Positions 48,403-56,459 of a stretch of DNA of 64,000 nt are shown in pieces. Position 1 is the first letter of the stretch. Each line of letters begins with the position of its first letter. The notes under the pieces were generated by a model. The model was not told the origin of the DNA and searched no databases. It saw only the letters and a program-made list of their open reading frames with translations. This DNA is from Hyphomicrobiales bacterium (GTDB lineage Bacteria; Pseudomonadota; Alphaproteobacteria; Rhizobiales; Rhizobiaceae). The translations under genes were made by a program, and so were the position numbers. The stretch lies in NCBI GenBank assembly GCA_900472295.1, contig UCIA01000030.1, forward strand, positions 1-64,000. The letters are read 5' to 3'.

Positions 48403-48483
48403 TGACGTTCTCCTTGATGGACCGTGTTTGCTACACACCGCTTGGTCGCGGGCGGCAGCAAAATGGTTCAAGGAAAATTGAAA

Positions 48484-49449
48484 TCAGGCCGCGCCGAGGC
48501 GGACGTCCCCCTTCCCAAGATGCTGAAGAAACCACGCATATGTCTGTTCCAATCCACTGCGAAGCGCGTATCGGGGACGCCATCCCGTCGCAAACAGCCG
48601 CGACACATCCATCAGCTTGCGCGGCGTGCCGTCGGGCTTGGTCGGGTCGAAAGTGATAGTGGCCTCGGCGCCGGCGACGGATACGATGGCGCGTGCAAGC
48701 TCGGCAATGGTGACGTCCTCCCCCGAGCCGACATTGACATGGCTGTCGCCGGCATAATTCTTCAAGAGCCAGACCAAGGCATCGGCGGCGTCGTCGACAT
48801 GCAGGAATTCGCGCCGCGGGGTACCCGAACCCCAGACGTCGAGGCTGTTGCCGCCGCTCAGCGCCAGCGCATGCGCCTTTCGCATCAGCGCCGGCACGAC
48901 ATGGCTGGTCTCGAGATTGAAATTGTCGCCCGGACCGTAAAGGTTGGCCGGCATCGCCGAGATATACTCGACGCCGTACTGGCGGCGATAGGCCTGGCAC
49001 AGTTTCAGCCCGGCAATCTTGGCGATGGCGTACCATTCATTGGTGGGCTCGAGCGGGCCGGTCAGCAGGGCATCTTCCGGGATCGGTTGCGGCGCGAGCC
49101 TGGGATAGATGCAGGACGAGCCGAGAAACAAGAGCTTGCCGACCTCGCTGCGAAAGGCGCTGTCGATGACATTGCTCTGCATGATGAGGTTGTCCTGCAG
49201 GAAACCGACCGGATACCGGTCATTGGCCAGGATGCCGCCAACCTTGGCGGCGGCCATCACCACCGCTTCGGGCCTGTGGTCGGCCATCCAGCGCCGCACC
49301 CCCGCTTGGTCGAGCAAATCGAGCTTGTCGCGAGACACGGTGAGCACCTCGCAATCCTCGCCCGCCAGCCGGCGCACGACAGCCGAACCGACCATGCCGC
49401 GATGCCCGGCGACGAAGATACGCTTGCCCTTCAGCTCAAATGTTGCCAT
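48484..49449 (-). CDS. fcl: GDP-L-fucose synthase
   Basis: A 321-residue epimerase/reductase of the extended SDR family. The NADP motif GHRGMVGSA is near residue 15, SSCIYPRLAPQPIPE follows, and the active YAIAKIAGLK lies near residue 140. It converts GDP-4-keto-6-deoxy-mannose to GDP-L-fucose. The start at 49449 gives the usual FELKGKRIFVAGHRGM beginning. gmd lies ten bases upstream on the same strand, so the two form one operon. The product feeds surface polysaccharide or Nod-factor decoration. Confidence 0.94.
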   Translation of the reverse strand: MATFELKGKRIFVAGHRGMVGSAVVRRLAGEDCEVLTVSRDKLDLLDQAGVRRWMADHRPEAVVMAAAKVGGILANDRYPVGFLQDNLIMQSNVIDSAFRSEVGKLLFLGSSCIYPRLAPQPIPEDALLTGPLEPTNEWYAIAKIAGLKLCQAYRRQYGVEYISAMPANLYGPGDNFNLETSHVVPALMRKAHALALSGGNSLDVWGSGTPRREFLHVDDAADALVWLLKNYAGDSHVNVGSGEDVTIAELARAIVSVAGAEATITFDPTKPDGTPRKLMDVSRLFATGWRPRYALRSGLEQTYAWFLQHLGKGDVRLGAA

Positions 49450-49459
49450 CGGCCTGCCC

Positions 49460-50548
49460 TCACGCGGAACGGCTGTTCTGCCAGGTACCGCCAGCGGCGC
49501 GCACCAGATCGGCCTGCACCATTTCCGCTACCAGTTCCCTGAAGCCGGTCGTGTGCGACCAGCCCAGCCTGGCCCTGGCCTTGGCAGGGTCGCCGAGCAA
49601 CAGGTCGACCTCGGTCGGCCGGAAATAGCGCGGATCGATGCGCACCAGGACGCTGCCAGACCCGGCATCGACACCGACCTCGTCGACACCCTTGCCTTGC
49701 CAGCGGATAGTGCGCCCGGTTTCGGCGAAAGCCAGTTCGACGAATTCGCGCACCGAATGCGCTTCGCCGGTGGCCAGCACGAAATCGTCGGCTTCGCTGT
49801 GCTGCAGAATGCGCCACATGCCCTCGACATAGTCGCGCGCATGGCCCCAGTCACGCTGGGCGTCGATATTGCCGAGATAGAGCGTCTCCTGCAGGCCGTG
49901 ATGGATCGAGGCGACGGCGCGCGTAATCTTGCGGGTGACGAAGGTCTCGCCGCGTGTCGGGCTCTCATGGTTGAACAGGATGCCATTGGCGGCGAACATG
50001 CCATAGGCCTCGCGGTAGTTGACCGTGATCCAGTAGGCGTAAAGCTTGGCCGCGGCATAGGGCGAGCGCGGATGGAAGGGCGTCGTCTCGTTTTGCGGGA
50101 CCTCACGCGCCTTGCCGTAAAGCTCCGAGGTCGAGGCCTGATAGAAGCGCACCGACTTCTCCAGGCCAAGGATGCGGATCGCCTCCAGCAGCCTGAGCGT
50201 GCCCAGCGCATCGGCGTTGCCGGTATATTCGGGGGTCTCGAAACTCACCTGGACATGGCTCTGGGCGCCGAGATTGTAGATCTCGCTGGGTCGCGTCTCC
50301 TTCACCAGGCGAATAAGGTTGGTCGCGTCGGTCAGGTCGCCATAGTGCAGGAAGAAGCGGGCGCCGCGCTCATGCGGATCGACATAGATGTCGTCGACGC
50401 GCTCGGTGTTGAACGAGGACGAGCGGCGTTTGACGCCATGGACAATATAGCCCCTCTGCAGAAGCAGTTCTGCAAGATAGGCCCCGTCCTGCCCTGTCAC
50501 GCCGGTGATGAGCGCCACTTTTCCCGTCATTGCCGCATTCGTCCGCAT
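49460..50548 (-). CDS. gmd: GDP-mannose 4,6-dehydratase
   Basis: A 362-residue extended SDR with the start VALITGVTGQDGAYLAELLL, the active STSELYG block with the catalytic Thr/Glu, and YAAAKLYAYW. It converts GDP-D-mannose to GDP-4-keto-6-deoxy-D-mannose. The length is standard. Met 50548 or Met 50530 may be the start; the latter gives the shorter MTGKVALITG beginning. It precedes fcl in the operon. Confidence 0.95.
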   Translation of the reverse strand: MRTNAAMTGKVALITGVTGQDGAYLAELLLQRGYIVHGVKRRSSSFNTERVDDIYVDPHERGARFFLHYGDLTDATNLIRLVKETRPSEIYNLGAQSHVQVSFETPEYTGNADALGTLRLLEAIRILGLEKSVRFYQASTSELYGKAREVPQNETTPFHPRSPYAAAKLYAYWITVNYREAYGMFAANGILFNHESPTRGETFVTRKITRAVASIHHGLQETLYLGNIDAQRDWGHARDYVEGMWRILQHSEADDFVLATGEAHSVREFVELAFAETGRTIRWQGKGVDEVGVDAGSGSVLVRIDPRYFRPTEVDLLLGDPAKARARLGWSHTTGFRELVAEMVQADLVRAAGGTWQNSRSA

Positions 50549-50635
50549 CTAATCCCGGCAACGGAATACAGATTTGAAGCGAGAACGCAAATCCCCCATA
50601 CGGGAGATACTTTTCAGCCAGCGATTGCGTTGTTC

Positions 50636-51790
50636 TCAGACACCTGCAACCGCGCAGAAATGCTTCATTCTGGTTAGTGCAAGCTCGGGATCGGCGAGCA
50701 ATCCTGCCTGGTCGGCAAGGCGGAAGATTTCGGCATAGTGCAGGATGCCGCGCGCCGACTGCATCCCGCCGACCATGACGAAATGATCCTGATGGCCGTT
50801 GAGCCAGGCCATGAAGACGATGCCGGCCTTGTAATACTCGGTCGGCGCTTCGAAGATTTTCCGCGACAGCGGCACTGTCGGCGCCATCAGCGCGTCATAG
50901 CCGGCGCGGTCGCCATCAGCCAGTTTCGCCAGCGCCGCGTTGGCGACCGGCGCGATGGCGTCGAAAATGCCGAGCAAGGCATGCGAATGCCGTTTGCCGT
51001 CGCCGGCGATCAGTTCGGGATAATTGAAGTCGTCGCCGGTGAACATGACGACGCCTTCCGGCAGCCGGTTGCGCAAGGCGACCTCCTTGCCGGCATCGAG
51101 CAGCGATATCTTTATCCCCTCGACCTTGTTGGCATGCCGCTCGATGATGGCGACGACGGTGTCGAGCGCGGCCTCGAAAGTGCCGCTGCCCCAATAACCC
51201 TTCAGGGCCGGATCGAACATGTCACCCAGCCAGTGCAGGATGACCTTGCCGGACGCCTGGCTAAGGATGCGGTCGTAAACCTTGATATAGTCATCCGGTC
51301 CTTTGGCGACCGCCGCCAGCGCCCGGCTGGCCATCATGATCGCCTTGCCGCCCAGACCTTCGATGAAAGCGAACTGCTGCTCATAGGCTGCGATCACATC
51401 GTCGAGCGTTCTGGCTGCGGCCGGCGCCAGATGATCGGTGCCGGCGCCCGACGCGAGGTCGGCACCTTCGACGCTTTTGGCCTCGGCGATCGAGCGCCGG
51501 ATCAATTCCTTCGCATTTGTCCAGTCGAAACCCATGCCGCGCTGCGAGGTGTCCATCGCTTCGGCGATGCGGAAGCCAAGCCGCCACAGATGGTGGCGAA
51601 ACGCCATCGTCTTGTCCCAGTCGACAACCGGCCGCGACCAGGGACTGGTCATGCCGATGGGGTCGGCGACGACATGGGCCGCGGCATAGGCAATACGCGG
51701 GAAAGCCGTGCCAATTCTGGCCTCAACCGGGTGACCCATGAGCCTGTAGCTGGCGCGGCCGCCACTCTCCGTTGGCAGGACGATATCCAT
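50636..51790 (-). CDS. DUF993 dihydrodipicolinate-synthase-like aldolase
   Basis: A 384-residue protein of the DUF993 family, a TIM-barrel group related to dihydrodipicolinate synthase. The Lys in EGIKISLLDAGKE fits the Schiff-base Lys position of class I aldolases, and FTGDDFNYPELI follows. The reaction is unknown. The start at 51790 is set by GGAGG six bases upstream; the ORF extends further but that part overlaps the operator region. It diverges from lacI, shares its promoter, and is likely controlled by it. It would supply an aldol step in the sugar pathway encoded to the right. Confidence 0.82.
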   Translation of the reverse strand: MDIVLPTESGGRASYRLMGHPVEARIGTAFPRIAYAAAHVVADPIGMTSPWSRPVVDWDKTMAFRHHLWRLGFRIAEAMDTSQRGMGFDWTNAKELIRRSIAEAKSVEGADLASGAGTDHLAPAAARTLDDVIAAYEQQFAFIEGLGGKAIMMASRALAAVAKGPDDYIKVYDRILSQASGKVILHWLGDMFDPALKGYWGSGTFEAALDTVVAIIERHANKVEGIKISLLDAGKEVALRNRLPEGVVMFTGDDFNYPELIAGDGKRHSHALLGIFDAIAPVANAALAKLADGDRAGYDALMAPTVPLSRKIFEAPTEYYKAGIVFMAWLNGHQDHFVMVGGMQSARGILHYAEIFRLADQAGLLADPELALTRMKHFCAVAGV

Positions 51791-51819
51791 GGCAACCTCC
51801 GTTTCCCGCATCCTATAAA

Positions 51820-51831
51820 TGGAACGTTCCA
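51820..51831. promoter_or_regulatory. LacI-type operator, copy 1
   Basis: Perfect palindrome TGGAACGTTCCA within ATAAATGGAACGTTCCAATA. It lies about 30 bases upstream of the DUF993 start, where a bound repressor would block transcription. A half-like AAGAACGTTT follows at about 51839-51848. Confidence 0.75.
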
Positions 51832-51970
51832 ATAAATCAAGAACGTTTACAATCCCTGCGATTGAACCGGTCCAAGTGCCAAAAGTAGGCTGCGGCCCTT
51901 GCAATGCATCACATCCATCAATTTTCCGGCTCTCTTAAGAATCCCGATTGACTCTCGTTTGGCACAGTGA

Positions 51971-51984
51971 TTAGAACGTTCCAA
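51971..51984. promoter_or_regulatory. LacI-type operator, copy 2
   Basis: TTAGAACGTTCCAA, the same palindrome with one mismatch. It lies about 40 bases before the lacI start, suited for autoregulation. The pair is about 150 bases apart, which would allow loop formation. Confidence 0.75.
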
Positions 51985-52019
51985 TAGATTTGCCAATTCA
52001 GGCGGAGGAAAACACCGAC

Positions 52020-53078
52020 ATGGCCAGCCGGGCCAAGGCAACGATCCTGGACATCGCCCGCGAGGCCGGTGTGTCCAAATCGACGGTGTCGCTCGTGCTG
52101 CAAGGCTCAGGGCTGATCCGGCCTGAAACCGCGGTCAAGGTTCGCAAGGCGATCGAGGATGTCGGCTATGTCTACAACCGCGGCGCCGCCAATCTGCGCA
52201 AGGCCCACTCCAACGTCATCGGCATGGTCATCAACGATCTCACCAACCCCTTCTTCGCCGAGCTGGCGGTCGGCATGGAGCGAGTCTTCCAGTCGGCCGG
52301 CATCGTGCCCTTCATCGCCAACACGGCGGAAAATCCGGTGCGCCAGGAGGAAGTCCTGAAGTCGCTGATGGAACAGGGCGTCGCCGGCCTGATCGTCTCG
52401 CCGGCGCGCGGCACCACGCCGGGCGCCTTCCGCCGTCTTGAGACTGCCGGCGTGCCTGTCGTCTTCGCCATGCGCCGTCTGCCCGACAGCCGCATCCCGG
52501 TGATTGCACCGGACAATCATCGCGGCGCCTGGCTGGCCGCCACCCATCTGATCGGCAAGGGCCATCGCCGGCTGGCCTTCTTCGGCGGCACCTCCGATCT
52601 GGTCGTTTATCAGGAGCGCCTGGGCGGCTTTCGCGAAGCCTGCGATGCATCAGGCATTGCCCGGCGCGACGTGCTTGTCGTCGAAGGCGAGACCAGCCGC
52701 AGGGGCGGTATCGCCTGCCTGGAGACAGCACTTGCCCTGCCCGAGCCGCCGACGGCAGCATTGTGTTTCAACGACGCTGTCGCTTTCGGGGTCATGCTGG
52801 CGCTGCGCAAGCGCGGGCTGGAGCCCGGCAAGGATTTCGCCGTCGTCGGCTTCGACGACGTGGTCGAGGCCGAGCATTACATGCCGGCACTGACCAGCGT
52901 CTCGGTGGACACGCCAGGGCTGGGCGAACGCGCCGCCCATGTCATGCTGAAGATGATCCAGTCGCGCACCACCCATGCCGAGGACCATATCGGCGCCGTC
53001 AATCTGGTCGTCAGGGATAGCTGCGGTCCCGACCGCCGCACCCAAGACAGGCCTGCAGGAATAGGAGACGCCGCATGA
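52020..53078 (+). CDS. LacI-family transcriptional regulator
   Basis: A 352-residue regulator. The helix-turn-helix lies at about 6-27 (TILDIAREAGVSKSTVSLVL), followed by the hinge helix and a periplasmic-binding-protein-like sensor domain (about 65-335, IGMVINDLTNPFFAEL, and FNDAVAFGVMLAL). It should bind the AACGTT palindromes and release them on binding a sugar. The start at 52020 follows GGAGG; an in-frame Met ten codons upstream is less likely. The next gene starts inside its stop codon, so translation is coupled. Confidence 0.94.
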   Translation: MASRAKATILDIAREAGVSKSTVSLVLQGSGLIRPETAVKVRKAIEDVGYVYNRGAANLRKAHSNVIGMVINDLTNPFFAELAVGMERVFQSAGIVPFIANTAENPVRQEEVLKSLMEQGVAGLIVSPARGTTPGAFRRLETAGVPVVFAMRRLPDSRIPVIAPDNHRGAWLAATHLIGKGHRRLAFFGGTSDLVVYQERLGGFREACDASGIARRDVLVVEGETSRRGGIACLETALALPEPPTAALCFNDAVAFGVMLALRKRGLEPGKDFAVVGFDDVVEAEHYMPALTSVSVDTPGLGERAAHVMLKMIQSRTTHAEDHIGAVNLVVRDSCGPDRRTQDRPAGIGDAA

Positions 53079-54085
53079 GCGTCAGATGGGGGCTGATCGG
53101 CGCAAGCACGATCGCCAAACAGTTCATGATAAACGCCATCCGCGCGCAAGCAGATGGCGAGATATCAGCCGTGATGAGCTCCAGCCCGGAGCGGGCCAAG
53201 ACCTATGCCGCGGAAAACGACATTCCTCTCGCCGTCTCGACGCTTGACGATTTGCTCGGCGCCGATATCGACGCCGTCTACATCTCGACCACCAATGAAC
53301 TGCACCTCGAACAGGCGCTGGCCGCGATCAAGGCGGGAAAGCATGTTCTGTGCGAAAAGCCGCTGGCGCTGACCAGCACTGACGCGCGCACGATGGTCGC
53401 CGCCGCCAAGGCTGCCGGCATCGTCTTCGGCACCAACCATCATCTGCGCAATGCCGGCGCGCACCGCGCCATGCGCGAGGCGATTGCCGCCGGCCGCATC
53501 GGCAAGCCGATCGCCGCCCGCGTCTTCCATTCCGTCTATCTGCCGGAACACCTGCAGGGCTGGCGCATCACCAAACCTGAGGCCGGCGGCGGCGTGGTGC
53601 TCGACATCACCGTCCACGATGCCGACACGCTGCGCTTCGTGCTTGGCGAAGATCCGATCGAGATTTCTGCCTTCACCCAGTCGGCCGGCATGGCCGGCAG
53701 CGGGCTGGAAGACGGCGCCATGTGCATCTGGCGCTTCCGGTCCGGCGTCATTGCCCAGTCGCATGAGGGCTTCACCACGAAGTTCGCCGACACCGGTTTC
53801 GAGGTGCATGGTTCCGAAGGCTCGCTGATCGCCAAAAACGTGATGACGCAAAAGCCGGTTGGTTCTGTGCTGCTGCGCACCGCCAAGGGCGAGGAAGAAC
53901 TGAGCTTCGACCGCGAAGATCTTTACGTCAGGTCGCTGCGCCAGTTCCATGCCGCCATAGGCGGCGAGGGCCAGCCCTCGGCGACCGGCGAGGACGGCGT
54001 CTGGTCGTTGGCCTCGGCCGAAGCGGCGCTGCAGTCGGCAAAGTCCGGCAAGGCCGTCACTATCGATCCGAGAGGTGTCGCGTGA
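53075..54085 (+). CDS. Gfo/Idh/MocA oxidoreductase, 1,5-anhydro-D-fructose-reductase-like
   Basis: A 336-residue enzyme with an N-terminal NAD(P)-binding domain (WGLIGASTIAKQF near the start), the CEKPLALT loop, and the catalytic region GTNHHLRNAGAHRAMREAI. As far as I remember it, 1,5-anhydro-D-fructose reductase of Sinorhizobium morelense has very similar stretches (STTNELHLEQ-like, HHLRNA, GGGVVLDITVHDADTLRFVL). That enzyme reduces 1,5-anhydro-D-fructose to 1,5-anhydro-D-mannitol with NADPH. Other sugar-reducing functions are possible. The ATG overlaps the lacI stop. Gene order within this cluster supports a role in sugar use. Confidence 0.78.
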   Translation: MSVRWGLIGASTIAKQFMINAIRAQADGEISAVMSSSPERAKTYAAENDIPLAVSTLDDLLGADIDAVYISTTNELHLEQALAAIKAGKHVLCEKPLALTSTDARTMVAAAKAAGIVFGTNHHLRNAGAHRAMREAIAAGRIGKPIAARVFHSVYLPEHLQGWRITKPEAGGGVVLDITVHDADTLRFVLGEDPIEISAFTQSAGMAGSGLEDGAMCIWRFRSGVIAQSHEGFTTKFADTGFEVHGSEGSLIAKNVMTQKPVGSVLLRTAKGEEELSFDREDLYVRSLRQFHAAIGGEGQPSATGEDGVWSLASAEAALQSAKSGKAVTIDPRGVA

Positions 54086-55683
54086 GCAAGCTCGTCTCCG
54101 CCGCTGAAGCCGCCGGCCTCATCAAGGACGGCATGACCGTGTCCGTGTCCTCGTCGAGCGGCCTTGGCTGCCCTGATGCCGTGCTCGCCGCCATCGGCGA
54201 GCGCTTCGACACCGAAGGCCACCCGAAGAACATCACCACGCTGCACCCGATCGCTGCCGGCGACATGTACGGCATCAAGGGCATCGATCACCTGGCCAAA
54301 CCCGGCCTGTTGAAGCGCACGCTGTGCGGCTCCTACCCCTCAGGCCCTTCCTCGTCCGAGCCGCCGCAGATCTGGAAGATGATCGGCGACAATTCGGTTG
54401 CCGCCTATAATGTACCCTCCGGCATCCTGTTCGACATGCACCGCGAGGCCGCCGCCAAGCGGCCTGGCGTGCTGACCAAGGTCGGTCTCGACACTTTTGC
54501 CGATCCGCGCCACCAGGGCTGCGCCATGAACGCGGCGGCCAGCGAGCCGATCGTCTCGGTGCAGCAGTTCGACGGCGAGGAATGGCTCTATTTCCGCTCG
54601 ATCGTGCCCAACATCTCAATCATCCGCGCCACCACCGCCGACGAGCGCGGCAACCTCACCTATGAGCATGAAGGCGCCTATCTCGGCGGCCTCGAACAGG
54701 CGCTCGCCGCCCGCAACAATGGCGGCATCGTCATTGCGCAGGTCAAGCGCGTCGTCGAAAACGGCACACTGAAGCCGCATGACGTGCGCGTACCCGGCGT
54801 GTTGGTCGACCATATCGTGGTTGCACCCGACCAGTTGCAGACGACGCTGACGCCTTACGATCCGGCCATTTCGGGCGAGATCTTCCGGCCGCTGTCGAGC
54901 TTCCGCAACGCCGAGATGAACGTGCAGAAGGTGATTGCGCGCCGCGTCGCCATGGAGTTGCGCGACGGCATGGCGGTCAACATCGGCTTCGGCATCTCGG
55001 CCAACGTGCCGCGCATCCTCATCGAGGAAGGCCAGCACGGCAAGGTCACCTGGGTGATCGAACAGGGCGCCGTCGGCGGCGTGCCGCTGCTCGACTTCAA
55101 GTTCGGCTGCGCTTCCAATGCCGAGGCCATCATGCCCTCGCCGCACCAGTTCATCTATTTCCAGGCCGGCGGCTTCGATGCCTCGCTGCTGTCCTTCCTG
55201 CAGATCGACCGCCATGGCTCGGTCAACGTATCGAAGCTCTCCGCGCGGCCGCATGTCACCGCCGGCGCCGGCGGCTTCGTCGACATCACCGCGCGGGCCA
55301 AGAAGATCGTCTTCTCCGGCTTCTTCAACGCTGGCGCCAAGCTTTCGCTCGCCGATGGCGGCATCCGAATCGACGCGGAAGGCAAGGTCAAGAAGGTGGT
55401 CAACGAGGTCGAGCATATCTCGTTCTCCGGCAAGCGCGCCGGCGCGCAGGGACAGGACATCACCTATGTCACCGAACGTTGCGTAATGAAGCTGACGCCG
55501 GACGGGTTGATGGTGACGGAACTGGCGCCGGGCATCGACCTCGAGCGCGACGTGCTGGCGCAATCCGAAACACCGCTTAGCGTCGCCAACGACCTCAAGG
55601 TGACGCCAGCAGCCCTTTATCAGGACCGTCCCATCGGCCTGTCGCTCAATGGCGGCGCATCGCTTGGAGGCGCGCATGGCTGA
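54082..55683 (+). CDS. Acyl-CoA:acetate/3-ketoacid CoA-transferase family I
   Basis: A 533-residue fused alpha-beta CoA-transferase of the propionate/acetate CoA-transferase type. The N-terminal half (about 1-270) has GMTVSVSSSSGLGCPDAVL; the second half has the active-site Glu327 in VIEQGAVGGVPLLDF. It would activate a carboxylic acid to its CoA thioester, using acetyl-CoA or succinyl-CoA as donor. The GTG start overlaps the previous stop by a few bases. The presence of a hydratase next door suggests CoA-bound intermediates in this pathway. Confidence 0.88.
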   Translation: MSKLVSAAEAAGLIKDGMTVSVSSSSGLGCPDAVLAAIGERFDTEGHPKNITTLHPIAAGDMYGIKGIDHLAKPGLLKRTLCGSYPSGPSSSEPPQIWKMIGDNSVAAYNVPSGILFDMHREAAAKRPGVLTKVGLDTFADPRHQGCAMNAAASEPIVSVQQFDGEEWLYFRSIVPNISIIRATTADERGNLTYEHEGAYLGGLEQALAARNNGGIVIAQVKRVVENGTLKPHDVRVPGVLVDHIVVAPDQLQTTLTPYDPAISGEIFRPLSSFRNAEMNVQKVIARRVAMELRDGMAVNIGFGISANVPRILIEEGQHGKVTWVIEQGAVGGVPLLDFKFGCASNAEAIMPSPHQFIYFQAGGFDASLLSFLQIDRHGSVNVSKLSARPHVTAGAGGFVDITARAKKIVFSGFFNAGAKLSLADGGIRIDAEGKVKKVVNEVEHISFSGKRAGAQGQDITYVTERCVMKLTPDGLMVTELAPGIDLERDVLAQSETPLSVANDLKVTPAALYQDRPIGLSLNGGASLGGAHG

Positions 55684-56452
55684 GCGCCTCGTCAGCTTCG
55701 AGCAGGACGGCGCCATCGGCATCGTCACACTGCGCCGGCCGGAAAAGTTCAACGCGCTGGACATACCGATGCTGCGCGCGCTCGAAGCCGCCCTCGACGA
55801 GTCGGAACTGGCTGAAGGCGTCCGCGTGGTGCTGATCCGCGGCGAAGGCAAGGGCTTTTGCGCCGGCGGCGACGTCGAGGCCTGGGCGCAGATGAACGCC
55901 GCCGATTTCCAGGTGCAGTGGGTGCGCTACGGCCACCGCGTCTTCGACCGGCTGGCGCGGCTGCGGCAACCGACCATCGCCGTGCTTTCCGGCCATGCGC
56001 TGGGCGGCGGACTGGAACTGGCTGTTGCCTGCGACTTCCGCGTCGCGGAAACCCAGATCAAGCTCGGTTTCCCCGAAACCTCGATCGGCGTCGTCCCCGG
56101 CTGGTCCGGCACGCAGCGCGCGGTGCGCCGCTTCGGTGCCCAGATCGTGCGCCGGATGGCGCTCGGCGGCGAGGTCTTTACCGCTCCCGAGGCATTAACA
56201 CTCGGCATCGTCGACCGCGTGGTCGAGACCGGCCAGGCGCTGACGGAGTCCAAGACCTGGGCGCAAAAAATCGCCGAGCGCGGACCGCTCGCGACCGAAG
56301 CCGCCAAACTGATGATCGCGGTCGCCGAAGGCGAGGAAAGCGCCGCCGCAGTGGATGCCCTCGCCAGCGGCTTCATTGCGCTGACCGGCGACCTCAAGGC
56401 CGGCGTCGGCGCCTTCAAGGCCAAGCAGAAGCCGGCCTTTTCGAGATCCTAG
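55676..56452 (+). CDS. Enoyl-CoA hydratase/isomerase family protein
   Basis: A 258-residue crotonase-fold protein. The family loops GKGFCAGGDVE (about 60-70) and GHALGGGLELAVACDFRVA (about 106-124) form the oxyanion hole, and the usual Glu pattern FPETSIGVVPGWSGTQR follows. Members hydrate or isomerise enoyl-CoA or split CoA-bound compounds. The Met at 55676 lies eight bases before the stop of the CoA-transferase gene, so translation is coupled. GGAGG precedes the start closely. Confidence 0.9.
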   Translation: MAERLVSFEQDGAIGIVTLRRPEKFNALDIPMLRALEAALDESELAEGVRVVLIRGEGKGFCAGGDVEAWAQMNAADFQVQWVRYGHRVFDRLARLRQPTIAVLSGHALGGGLELAVACDFRVAETQIKLGFPETSIGVVPGWSGTQRAVRRFGAQIVRRMALGGEVFTAPEALTLGIVDRVVETGQALTESKTWAQKIAERGPLATEAAKLMIAVAEGEESAAAVDALASGFIALTGDLKAGVGAFKAKQKPAFSRS

Positions 56453-56459
56453 AGAAAGC

